A DNA stretch of 64,000 nucleotides, from positions 53,751 to 117,750 of the forward strand of contig JAQTZV010000017.1 in the NCBI GenBank assembly GCA_028687585.1, given 5' to 3'. Positions 27,599-35,856 of this stretch are shown in pieces (position 1 is the stretch's first letter; each line of letters begins with the position of its first letter). The translations under genes were made by a program, and so were the position numbers. The stretch is from Desulfuromonadaceae bacterium (GTDB taxonomy: Bacteria > Desulfobacterota > Desulfuromonadia > Geobacterales > Pseudopelobacteraceae). The notes beneath the pieces are model-generated. The model had not been told where the DNA came from. It did no database searches and saw nothing but the letters and a program-made list of their open reading frames with translations.

Positions 27599-29530
27599 AT
27601 GAAGAAAAGAAGAAAACAGCAGTGTGGATTGGTAATGGCCCTGGTGATGACATTCTGCACAACTGCAGGTGCCGAGGAGAAGAGTACCCGGATGGAAGAG
27701 GTGGTGGTGACCGCCAACCGCTTGGAGACGGCAACAGCCGAGGTGGGAAGTTCCATAACGGTCATCACTGCCAGGGAGATCGAGCAGCGCCAACAGACGT
27801 TTCTGCTTGACGTGCTGCGCAGCGTACCTTCCCTTGACGTGGTGCAGAATGGCGGCCCGGGCAGTACCACCGCACTGTTCATGCGGGGGGCCAATTCGGA
27901 ACATACCCTGGTGCTGCTGGATGGCATTGAACTGAACGACCCCTCTTCTCCGAGCGGAGGGTTTGACTTCGCCAATCTGCCCACCGACAATATCGAACGG
28001 ATCGAGATCCTGCGCGGCCCCCAGAGCACGCTCTATGGCTCCCGCGCTATGGGTGGTGTCATCAATATCATCACCAAACGCGGCACGGGCGATCCGACCG
28101 GCTTCTTCTCCGCCCAGGGAGGATCGTTCCATACCACCACCGAAAAAGCCGGCATCAGCGGAGGCACCGACCGCTACAACTATTCGCTCGGTTTGTCCCG
28201 CTTCGATTCGGAAGGATTCTCTGCCGCCGGAAAAAAATACGGCAACACTGAAAACGACGGCAACCAGAACAGTTCGGTGAAGAGCCGGCTGGGGATTACA
28301 CCGACCAATAATCTCGCCATTGACTTCATATTGAATTACCTGAAGAACCGGACTGATCTCGACAACAATGGCGGTATCGGGGGAGACGATCCGAACTATG
28401 TCCAAAAGTCCGAGCAGCTATCGTTCAGAAGCCAGGCCGATCTCGCCCTGTTCGATAACCGCTGGGAGCAGCGACTCGGAGTGTCGCTCAACGATCTGAA
28501 CAGGGATTTCACCAACGGTATCGATGCAGCCCATCCAAGCGATCTTTCTCGCGGCTCCTTCAATGGCCGGAGCGTCACAGTCGACTGGCAGCATACACTG
28601 CATCTCCATGAAACCAACTCTCTGACTCTGGGAATTGAGAGAAAGGAAGAGACCGCCAAATCGGATTATTACTCGGAAAGCTCCTGGGGACCCTACAGCA
28701 GCCCCTGGGAAGAGCATACCGCCCGTACCACCGGGTATTATCTTCAGGATCAGCTGCGCCTGTGGGATGCCTGGTTCACAACTCTGGGAGTTCGCCTCGA
28801 TGACCACAGCAGTTTCGGATCGAAAGCTACCTACCGCTTCACCAGTGCCTATAATTTCAAGCAAACCGATACGACCGTGAAGGGAAGCTACGGTACCGCT
28901 TTCAAGGCACCATCGCTCTATCAGCTCTACGCACCCGACTACGGTGATAAAAACCTGAACCCGGAAAAGAGCACCGGCTGGGACCTGGGGGTCGAGCAGT
29001 CCCTGCCGGGCGAGAAAATAACCATGGGAGCCACCTATTTCCATAACGACTTTGATGACCTGATCAACTTCGACAGCACCCTGTACAAATACGACAACAT
29101 AGCTCGAGCTGCGACTCAAGGTGTTGAATTAACCGCCTCCGTGCGCCCCAGTGACGAACTTATGCTTCGGGCCGGCTATACCTATACAAAGACAGAAAAC
29201 AAGGAAACCGGGTTGGAACTGTTGTTGAGGCCCAAGAATAAAATCAGTTTTGACGGAAACTACCGCTTTTTAAAAAATGCCACCCTCAACCTCGGCATAA
29301 TCTATGTCGGCACCCGCTTCAATACCGTGTACGACCCGACTACCTATGCAGCGGCACGCGTAAAAATGAGTGAATATCTGCTCGCCAATCTGGCCGCTTC
29401 CTGTGATATTTCCAAAAATCTCCAGATTTTCGGACGGGTGGACAATCTTTTCGACAAAAACTATGAAGAGATTACCGGCTACGGCACTGCCGGAATATCG
29501 GCTTTTGGCGGCGTCAAGGTATCGTTCTAG
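27599..29530 (+). CDS. btuB: TonB-dependent cobalamin receptor BtuB
   Basis: The 643-residue outer-membrane receptor has a signal peptide (about 1-25), a TonB box and plug start (MEEVVVTANR), a plug domain with ILRGPQSTLYGSRAMGGVINI, and a 22-strand-type barrel ending in GGVKVSF with a terminal Phe. The upstream B12 riboswitch and downstream btuFCD identify the ligand as cobalamin or another corrinoid. The start has GAGGGAGGA upstream. Confidence 0.92.
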   Translation: MKKRRKQQCGLVMALVMTFCTTAGAEEKSTRMEEVVVTANRLETATAEVGSSITVITAREIEQRQQTFLLDVLRSVPSLDVVQNGGPGSTTALFMRGANSEHTLVLLDGIELNDPSSPSGGFDFANLPTDNIERIEILRGPQSTLYGSRAMGGVINIITKRGTGDPTGFFSAQGGSFHTTTEKAGISGGTDRYNYSLGLSRFDSEGFSAAGKKYGNTENDGNQNSSVKSRLGITPTNNLAIDFILNYLKNRTDLDNNGGIGGDDPNYVQKSEQLSFRSQADLALFDNRWEQRLGVSLNDLNRDFTNGIDAAHPSDLSRGSFNGRSVTVDWQHTLHLHETNSLTLGIERKEETAKSDYYSESSWGPYSSPWEEHTARTTGYYLQDQLRLWDAWFTTLGVRLDDHSSFGSKATYRFTSAYNFKQTDTTVKGSYGTAFKAPSLYQLYAPDYGDKNLNPEKSTGWDLGVEQSLPGEKITMGATYFHNDFDDLINFDSTLYKYDNIARAATQGVELTASVRPSDELMLRAGYTYTKTENKETGLELLLRPKNKISFDGNYRFLKNATLNLGIIYVGTRFNTVYDPTTYAAARVKMSEYLLANLAASCDISKNLQIFGRVDNLFDKNYEEITGYGTAGISAFGGVKVSF

Positions 29531-30400
29531 ATGCGACAAAAACCTGGCATCTTTGCGAGAGTAATTCTCTGCCTGCTGTTCATCTGCGGATGGAGCGGGG
29601 CAGCGCTCTGCAGCGCACCGCCACCGAAGAGGATCGTCTCGCTTGCCCCGGCCATGACCGAAATCATTTTTTCGCTTGGCCTGGGTGGGCAGGTGGTGGG
29701 GGTCTCTTCTGTCTGTGATCGCCCCGAGGAGGCTCGCAGCAAGACGAAGATCGGCGGCATGGCAAATCCTTCCATAGAGGCGATAGTTGCCCTGAAGCCG
29801 GATATTGTGGTCTTGAACAGAGATGGGAATCCGAAAACCATTGCTGATCACCTGGCGAAACTCGGCATTAAAACACATGTGTTCTGGGCCAGGCGTCTGA
29901 CCGATCTCCCTGACGGCATTCGCAAGATGGGCGAAGCTCTGGCGGCACAGCCTGCCGCCAATCGTCTGGCAGAACAGATTGAAACGTCAATCCGGAATCT
30001 CGGCACTTCACAGAGTGGAAAACCATCACAGGGAGCTGGCCGGAAATCCCAAAAAGCTCTCTTTGTTATCTGGCCCAGCCCCCTTATTGTTGCCGGCCCC
30101 GGAACCATTCTGGATGATGCAATGGCGATGCGTGGCTTACATAACATCGCTTCCGACGCCAAGGTCCCCTATCCCCGCTTTTCACTTGAGGCGGTAATTG
30201 AGCGTCAGCCTGATCTGATTCTGATCGGCAAGGGGCATAATGATATGAAAACTCTTTCCAAAGGGCTTTTAAAGAGTTTAGGCACACTCGACGCCGTACG
30301 CAAAGGCCGGGTCTGCTACATGGACGACGCACTGTACCGACCCGGCCCACGGATACCGGCTGGCCTTGAAGATCTCAAACGCTGCGAGAAGATGCTATGA
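29531..30400 (+). CDS. btuF: cobalamin ABC transporter substrate-binding protein BtuF
   Basis: The 289-residue protein has an N-terminal signal peptide (to about residue 28) and a class III periplasmic binding fold: RIVSLAPAMTEIIFSLGLGGQVVGVS, then PDIVVLNRDGN and PDLILIGKG. It starts right after the btuB stop codon and overlaps btuC by 4 bp, so it is translated in the same operon. It captures B12 delivered by BtuB and presents it to BtuCD. Confidence 0.9.
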   Translation: MRQKPGIFARVILCLLFICGWSGAALCSAPPPKRIVSLAPAMTEIIFSLGLGGQVVGVSSVCDRPEEARSKTKIGGMANPSIEAIVALKPDIVVLNRDGNPKTIADHLAKLGIKTHVFWARRLTDLPDGIRKMGEALAAQPAANRLAEQIETSIRNLGTSQSGKPSQGAGRKSQKALFVIWPSPLIVAGPGTILDDAMAMRGLHNIASDAKVPYPRFSLEAVIERQPDLILIGKGHNDMKTLSKGLLKSLGTLDAVRKGRVCYMDDALYRPGPRIPAGLEDLKRCEKML

Positions 30401-31371
30401 AACCGGGCAACGGCTCCCGGTTGTTCGTCGCATCAATACTGTGTGCGGCTTCAGTGTGCATAATTATTGCCTCTATCGCCAGTGGTCCACGTTTTTTGAA
30501 TCCATTCAGCATGGATGTGGAAACGTGCCGAACGCTCCTTGCCATACGACTGCCACGGACCGCCGTTGCTCTGCTCATGGGAGGTGCACTCGGAGCATCG
30601 GGGGCCATCCTGCAGGGGATTTTTCGTAACCCGCTTGCCGACCCCTATATACTCGGGATCTCCAGCGGCGCCTCGCTTGCAGCTTCGTTCGGTCTAATGT
30701 TCGGCATTTCCCTCTTTACGCTGAGCGTGCCGATACTGGCGTTTTGCGGCGCAATTGCAACAGGCGCTGCCGTCGTACTCCTTGGGCGTGGCTGGAATGG
30801 TTTGCAACCGGAACGACTACTCCTGGCCGGAGTCGGGATCGGCTTTTTCCTCTCCGCGTTACTCCTGCTGGTGATGACCCTGTCCGTGGATGATGGCCTT
30901 AAACGGGCACTGCTCTGGATGTCCGGCGATCTTTCCATGGTTGATTGGGAATTACTGCCTGTCGGGCTCTGTTTCATACTGACCGGGCTGGCTCTGGCTT
31001 TGTCACGGAGACAGGGGCTGAACGCATTAACGTTGGGCGATGACATCGCTCATAGCCTCGGTTTCAACCCGACGCGGGAACGGTTCTTTCTCTTTATCGC
31101 CGCTTCTCTCATGACGGCCGCAGCCGTTTCCATGGGGGGCGTCGTCGGTTTCATAGGACTCGTTGTACCTCACGTAGTCCGCCGTCATGTCGGATCCGAC
31201 GCTTCAGTTGTTCTGCCGCTATCGGTTGTTGCCGGTGGCACCCTGCTCTGCCTTGCCGATGCCGTCGGCAGAACAGTCGCAGCGCCACTGGAGCTTCCCG
31301 CCGGGGTAATTGCCGCACTGATCGGCTCCCCCTATTTCATTTTCCTTTTGGGCCAAAAAAAGGGCGCCTGA
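30397..31371 (+). CDS. btuC: cobalamin ABC transporter permease BtuC
   Basis: The 324-residue protein is a FecCD/BtuC-type permease with about ten membrane helices. Signatures include LAIRLPRTAVALLMGGALGASGAILQ, NPLADPYILGISSGA and GFIGLVVPHVVRRHVG. It overlaps btuF and precedes the ATPase by 22 bp. Length is normal for the family. Confidence 0.92.
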   Translation: MKPGNGSRLFVASILCAASVCIIIASIASGPRFLNPFSMDVETCRTLLAIRLPRTAVALLMGGALGASGAILQGIFRNPLADPYILGISSGASLAASFGLMFGISLFTLSVPILAFCGAIATGAAVVLLGRGWNGLQPERLLLAGVGIGFFLSALLLLVMTLSVDDGLKRALLWMSGDLSMVDWELLPVGLCFILTGLALALSRRQGLNALTLGDDIAHSLGFNPTRERFFLFIAASLMTAAAVSMGGVVGFIGLVVPHVVRRHVGSDASVVLPLSVVAGGTLLCLADAVGRTVAAPLELPAGVIAALIGSPYFIFLLGQKKGA

Positions 31372-31393
31372 CCGCGTTACGGGAGATCTATCA

Positions 31394-32158
31394 ATGAACA
31401 CGCTTGAGTTTCAAAAGGTCACTTTTTCCTACAGTTCGAGAAGTTTTTTGGATCAACTGTCGTTTTCTCTGGCGGCAGGAGAGCTCGTTGGTCTGATGGG
31501 TCCAAATGGAGCCGGAAAATCAACGATACTGAAACTTGCCGCCGGACTGCTCTCCCCGCAAAAAGGGGACGTTATGGTCGGGGATAAAGCTATCGGTACG
31601 TATAGCGGGAAAGAGCGGGCAAAACAGATTGCCTATCTTCCGCAGACACTTGATTTGCAGGCACCGTTTCGTGTCGGTGAACTGGTCAGAATGGGTGAGT
31701 ACCCGCACGAAGGGGGACAGGCAATCTCCGTGGATGAAGCGCTTCATATCGTCGGATTACATCACAAGGTACACAAATTTCTGGCTGAATTAAGCGGCGG
31801 CGAACGAAGACGCGCCTATATTGCCATGACGCTGGTTCAGGGTGCCAAGGTGTTGCTGCTGGACGAGCCTCTTGCCAGCCTTGATATCAAGTATCAATTT
31901 GATCTGTTTCACCTGCTTAAAGAAATTGCCCGCGAAAAAGGGGTCTCCGTGCTGATGTCGCTCCATGATATCGGCATGGGAGCAATCCTTGACCGGTTGC
32001 TCCTGGCGAAAGATGGACGTCTGGTCACCCAGGGAGAACCTGCTTTAGTGCTCACGGATGAAATAGTGCAGGACACCTACGATCTGAACGGGTCAATCAG
32101 CACCTATATGAGAACAAGCCGGACGTTCTGCAGAACTCTTGCCGTTGCCGGTGCCTAG
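31394..32158 (+). CDS. btuD: cobalamin ABC transporter ATP-binding protein BtuD
   Basis: The 254-residue protein has Walker A GPNGAGKST (about 36-44), a Q-loop (YLPQT), signature motif LSGGERRRA and Walker B VLLLDEPLASLD, followed by the switch histidine in SLHD. It energises BtuC. The gene lies between btuC and the tonB-like gene with a 14-bp gap. Confidence 0.92.
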   Translation: MNTLEFQKVTFSYSSRSFLDQLSFSLAAGELVGLMGPNGAGKSTILKLAAGLLSPQKGDVMVGDKAIGTYSGKERAKQIAYLPQTLDLQAPFRVGELVRMGEYPHEGGQAISVDEALHIVGLHHKVHKFLAELSGGERRRAYIAMTLVQGAKVLLLDEPLASLDIKYQFDLFHLLKEIAREKGVSVLMSLHDIGMGAILDRLLLAKDGRLVTQGEPALVLTDEIVQDTYDLNGSISTYMRTSRTFCRTLAVAGA

Positions 32159-32172
32159 AGAGTGAGAATATC

Positions 32173-32925
32173 ATGACAGCGAAAAACCTCTGGAAGCAAT
32201 GTGTCATTGGTTCACTGATATTTCACATCGGATTGCTTGTGTTGATGAAAAATGTATCACCGTCTCCACTCGTTGCCATGCGGGCCGTTGACGCTTTTAT
32301 CGTCGAATCCTTTGAGGTAAAGACACCGGAACCGACGCGATCATTTCCGCCTGATAGCCACAAAAACGTGTCCTCCCCGATTCAGGAGATGAGTCGTTTA
32401 CAACCTGCCCACAGGGAGACACTCTCCGCCTCTCTGCATACGGACCGGAATGCTGAAGTCAAGATGGCTCCGTCCAAGGATATCCCCGACGCTGCAGTAT
32501 CAAGCCCCGTCCAGATAACTACTTCACCGACTACCATGGCAAGCTCTGCAGCAGTCGCCCTTCTTCCAGCACGTGCAGAAGAGGATACTGCTGGAAATAA
32601 AGCATCTGGTGCATCATTTCAAACTCAAGCGACAAACCAGGTAATGATGTTGGGCGATGTCGGAGCGGCACGCTTCATCCATAGGGAATTGCCGGTATAC
32701 CCATTCCTGGCCCGGAAGCTCGGAAAAGAGGGGAAAGTTTTGTTACGGCTGGCACTTGATGAAAAAGGGAAGCTGCAGGGGATTGATACCGTTGAAACAA
32801 GCGGATACGGCTTTGCAGATGCGGCCAGCAGAGCAATTCGGAAGTCTACGTTTGAGCCGGCAACCAGTAATGGCGTAGCTGTCTCATCCATGGTTCTTGT
32901 GCCGATACGATTTGTTCTTAATTGA
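32173..32925 (+). CDS. tonB: TonB energy transducer
   Basis: The 250-residue protein has one N-terminal membrane anchor (about 9-28), a variable periplasmic linker (about 40-160) and a C-terminal TonB domain (about 165-250). Visible in the domain are YPFLARKLGKEGKVLLRLAL and SGYGFADAASRAIRKSTFEPA. It ends the btu operon, so it probably powers BtuB. No exbB or exbD accompany it in the window. Confidence 0.85.
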   Translation: MTAKNLWKQCVIGSLIFHIGLLVLMKNVSPSPLVAMRAVDAFIVESFEVKTPEPTRSFPPDSHKNVSSPIQEMSRLQPAHRETLSASLHTDRNAEVKMAPSKDIPDAAVSSPVQITTSPTTMASSAAVALLPARAEEDTAGNKASGASFQTQATNQVMMLGDVGAARFIHRELPVYPFLARKLGKEGKVLLRLALDEKGKLQGIDTVETSGYGFADAASRAIRKSTFEPATSNGVAVSSMVLVPIRFVLN

Positions 32926-33017
32926 GTTAACAACTAAAAGTCGGTATAACATATAACATTTGTGTCACCAGCTTCGCCTTTGTCCGTTCATAAACAGGTT
33001 AAGATTGACTGTAATCT

Positions 33018-33299
33018 TTGACCTCGCCTAAAGCACTTGATTGCTTCAACTTCTTTGAGTCGCTGGCCAATGAAATGCAGATCCGCCACCTCCACGAAGG
33101 GAACTTTCTCTCTGATCATACCAACGTCATTATGGTGGGAGGCACCGGCAGCGGCAAAACGCATCTTGCCATTGCAATTGCCCGGCAAAGCATCAGAAAC
33201 GGCAGGAAAGCCAGATTCTTCAACGTGCTGGATCTGGTGAACCAGCTTGAGCAGGAAAAGCTGAATAACAAAGGCGGACAAATAGCTGAATCAAAATAA
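33018..33299 (+). pseudogene. IS21-type IstB ATPase fragment
   Basis: About 93 codons encode a piece of an IstB/DnaC-like helper ATPase, with Walker A GGTGSGKTHLAIAIA and RFFNVLDLVNQLEQEK. Both ends are missing relative to the normal roughly 250 residues, and no istA is nearby. It is a remnant of an IS21-family element. The rest of 33,300-33,440 shows no coding signal. Confidence 0.75.
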
Positions 33300-33446
33300 T
33301 GAAGTTGTTATGAGCATGAGTGCTCTGAATTTATTGCTTTGCAGGAACGGCGGCTTGAACCAATAGATGGAAAATTGAAAACCTTTCCACAAATCAATGG
33401 ATTCCTTTTTCGTGATTCCGCACTTTTTTCAATTATTTCATCAATA

Positions 33447-33476
33447 AAATACCCCGCCGCAAGCAGCGGGGTATTT
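33447..33476. terminator. perfect 11-bp stem hairpin, bidirectional terminator
   Basis: AAATACCCCGC and GCGGGGTATTT form a perfect stem around an 8-base loop. It lies 75 bp beyond the 3' end of the integrase gene (which is on the minus strand). A second similar hairpin, CGCCGCAAGTGGCG, lies at 33501-33514, so the unit is duplicated. Confidence 0.75.
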
Positions 33477-33550
33477 GTAACCTATAGTTGATGTTTGACT
33501 CGCCGCAAGTGGCGGGGAATTAACCCAATGGGATTAAAAGGGGAGGGTAG

Positions 33551-34828
33551 TCAGTCGGCTCCAGTCGTTGCTGGGCTAGCAGCAACAGTTTCCTTACCAG
33601 CAATGATCTTAAGTAATTCAGCCTCCCACTTTAGGAGAGCCTCTTTCTTCTCCTTGTCATATCCGTATAGATTGTATATAGCAGTCATTCCTTCCTTTCC
33701 ATGATTCACAACAGCTTCAGCGTGTTCGTCCAGAATCCCTATCCTTCCCATATGGGTTCTGGCGGTACGGCGTAGGTCGTGGGGAGTCCATCTCGGCAAG
33801 CCAAAATATTTTCTGTCGGAAATATAATGCGAAAGCGATACTCTCTTCAGAGGGTTGGTACCATCTATTCCTGGGAACTTGGTACCTTCAGCATCACCAA
33901 TAAGTTTTTTTGCGGTTTCAGTCAGGTAGATCGTGTGATAGCGCTCCATCTTATTGCGTTCAGGAGGTAGGGTCCACCAGTCCCCATCTATTTCGCAGTC
34001 GGTTAATCCAGCGCACTCCGAAGATCTTTGTCCTGTTACCAGTATCAAAAGAATAGCTCTTTTTGTAGGGCTGTTCTCTAGTCCGTCAGATAAAATGTCC
34101 CATACTGTTTTTATCTCAGCCTCGCTGAGGTATCTCTTTCTAGATACAGGTTTCAGCGATGGAACAGCCCTCGTTAGCTTAACAATGGGCGAAGTGTCTA
34201 TATACCAACGCTCCTCTGCATATGTAAACACACCTCTGATAGCCTTCTGAGCGTTTCTGGCAGCCCCTTTACCACATTTCTCAATTTTCTCCATCAGTTC
34301 AATGCAGTCAATTTTTCTGATTTCAGCAATCGGACGGTTTTCCCACTCCTTGGGTACGTGCTTCTTGAGAGTATACTTGGTATCACGGTACCACTTATCA
34401 CAGTGATTCTTTTCCGACCATTCTAGAAACTTCTCCATCATCTTACCGAAGGTTGTATCGACTACAGGTAGTTCAGTTGGTAGTTCATCTGGTAATTCAA
34501 CTGATTGTTCAACTACAACCTTCCTAGCCTTTGGATTTTCACCCCTTTTTAGCATTTCAACACATTCGTTGAAAGCAGTGCGGGCTTCAGCTAGGGACAC
34601 AAATCCTGGAGTAGGTGTTTTATCGTTCTCACTCTTGGATAAATATTTACCCAGAGCATGTTCTTGTTGTTTTCCCTTAAACGTGTACCTGATGTAAAAA
34701 GTTTTTGTACCCGAGGGCATGACTACGAGCGTAAAACCTCTCCCTTCATTCCGAACGTACTTTTTACTTTCACCTTTTAGGTTTTTAATATACCGATCAG
34801 AGAAAATCACGGCTTCTCCTCTCCACAT
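33551..34828 (-). CDS. P4-like tyrosine integrase
   Basis: The 425-residue protein has an N-terminal DUF4102-type arm-binding domain (GFTLVVMPSGTKTFYIRYTF), a SAM-like core-binding domain and a tyrosine-recombinase catalytic domain: LILVTGQRSSE (Arg), HDLRRTARTHMGRIG (His-x-x-Arg), NHGKEGMTAIYNLYGY (His and nucleophile Tyr). Such integrases insert islands at tRNA 3' ends. Its start is 158 bp from the partial tRNA-Leu at 34986. The gene is uninterrupted. Confidence 0.93.
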   Translation of the reverse strand: MWRGEAVIFSDRYIKNLKGESKKYVRNEGRGFTLVVMPSGTKTFYIRYTFKGKQQEHALGKYLSKSENDKTPTPGFVSLAEARTAFNECVEMLKRGENPKARKVVVEQSVELPDELPTELPVVDTTFGKMMEKFLEWSEKNHCDKWYRDTKYTLKKHVPKEWENRPIAEIRKIDCIELMEKIEKCGKGAARNAQKAIRGVFTYAEERWYIDTSPIVKLTRAVPSLKPVSRKRYLSEAEIKTVWDILSDGLENSPTKRAILLILVTGQRSSECAGLTDCEIDGDWWTLPPERNKMERYHTIYLTETAKKLIGDAEGTKFPGIDGTNPLKRVSLSHYISDRKYFGLPRWTPHDLRRTARTHMGRIGILDEHAEAVVNHGKEGMTAIYNLYGYDKEKKEALLKWEAELLKIIAGKETVAASPATTGAD

Positions 34829-34985
34829 TTTTCCACTACTTTTCCACTAAATTGTGTCTGGCAACAGCAGAAATATTTTACGACATACCGAAACACGAAG
34901 AAACAAAAATAATTTAACATGCTGTAAAATATGAGTATTTTATAAATAAATGTTTATGCAAAGTCAAGCGCAAAAAGGCACCACA

Positions 34986-35045
34986 CCAGCTTGAGGGGCT
35001 GGCGGGGGCAACTCCGTGATGGTTCGATTCCATTCCACCGCACCA
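34986..35045 (+). other. 3' portion of tRNA-Leu(GAG), candidate attachment site
   Basis: The sequence reads as anticodon stem CCAGC, loop TTGAGGG (anticodon GAG), stem GCTGG, a long variable arm, T-arm GATGG-TTCGATT-CCATT, acceptor strand CCACCGC, discriminator A and encoded CCA. The expected 5' acceptor GCGGTGG and D-arm are absent upstream, where unrelated AT-rich sequence stands. It is therefore a tRNA fragment, as left at one junction of an element integrated into a tRNA gene. Confidence 0.85.
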
Positions 35046-35090
35046 GTTATAATGAAATCAAAGAGTTAGATTGATTTCAGCTAAAGAGAG

Positions 35091-35135
35091 CCTGTTTTTT
35101 CACAGTTTTAAGACTGTGAGAAAACAGGTTTTTTG
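35091..35135 (+). terminator. intrinsic terminator downstream of tRNA-Leu 3' end
   Basis: A long hairpin with CCTGTTTTTTCACAGT pairing with ACTGTGAGAAAACAGG is followed by TTTTTT. It probably served as the terminator of the original tRNA-Leu transcript. Confidence 0.85.
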
Positions 35136-35140
35136 TGTCT

Positions 35141-35330
35141 AAGCAACTTCTTACCCGTAGTGGTCACTATTATTTCAGGCAGTGGATACCACTGGATGTT
35201 CATCACTTTTTTGCAGGAACGGCAGAAATTGCCACTCTCATTCAAGACAAAGGATAGACGGGAAGCTCTCACACTGATCGGAGGACTTCAGCTGAAGTGT
35301 CAACTTACCTTTACTCTGTTTTGCTCTGGT
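35141..35330 (+). pseudogene. second tyrosine integrase, N-terminal remnant
   Basis: One frame gives LLTRSGHYYFRQWIPLDVHHFF and the next gives LSFKTKDRREALTLIGGL, together the start of a phage-type integrase with a frameshift at about 35,215-35,235. The remainder of the gene is missing. It reads away from the tRNA 3' end, the usual arrangement for tRNA-integrated elements. It suggests an older insertion at the same tRNA. Confidence 0.7.
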
Positions 35331-35340
35331 CTCCTCCCCA

Positions 35341-35505
35341 ATGAGCATCATCAGTCAATTCGATCCTCCCGTAGCTGAATATACGGCAGGCACCGCTGTC
35401 AGGGGGCTCAAGACCTATCCGCTTGGACTCGGCAGAGTAACAGGAATCCACTTCAAGCCTTGGTGGTATCCCACTCCTTGCTGTCATATATGGCAGATAT
35501 GTTAA
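35341..35505 (+). CDS. hypothetical 54-residue frame
   Basis: The frame starts MSIISQFDPPVAEYTAGTA and ends in a tryptophan- and cysteine-rich tail. No clear ribosome site precedes it, and no family was recognised. It may be a fragment left by the degraded integrated element. Confidence 0.2.
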   Translation: MSIISQFDPPVAEYTAGTAVRGLKTYPLGLGRVTGIHFKPWWYPTPCCHIWQIC

Positions 35506-35512
35506 ACATTAT

Positions 35513-35547
35513 GGGCCCAGTTGGCGGGTTACCCTGCAACTGGCCCA
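35513..35547. repeat. compound inverted repeat
   Basis: CCAGTTG and CAACTGG pair, extended by GGG/CCC with one bulge, and the loop can itself pair GGGT with ACCC. No T run follows closely. From there to 35,856 I see no gene; the stretch is AT-rich upstream sequence of the AsmA-like gene. Confidence 0.6.
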
Positions 35548-35856
35548 GTATCTTTCTATTTTCTCCTCTAAATCAGTACAATACATTCTCTGTTTTTGCA
35601 GGTCTATCTTGGAGTGATAATTGCTGATATGCTTGTAAGGCTTGAGCCTGCTTGAATATACGATTGTTCCATTACGGTTGTTCGGATTTGAAATCATGGT
35701 TTTATTATAATAAGTGTGCAGACATAATGAGAAGCGAGTAACGCAACAACGGGAGGCAACAATATTTCCACCCCCCTCCACATTGCTTGCATCGGATAAG
35801 GGTGTGTCAATTTTTTTACGACGCAAAAAACAACTTTTGCCAGGATAGCTTTCCGC

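Noticed and set aside
34950..35045. Complete tRNA-Leu gene
   Set aside because: The 5' acceptor strand and D-arm are not present upstream of the anticodon stem; only the 3' portion is tRNA-like.
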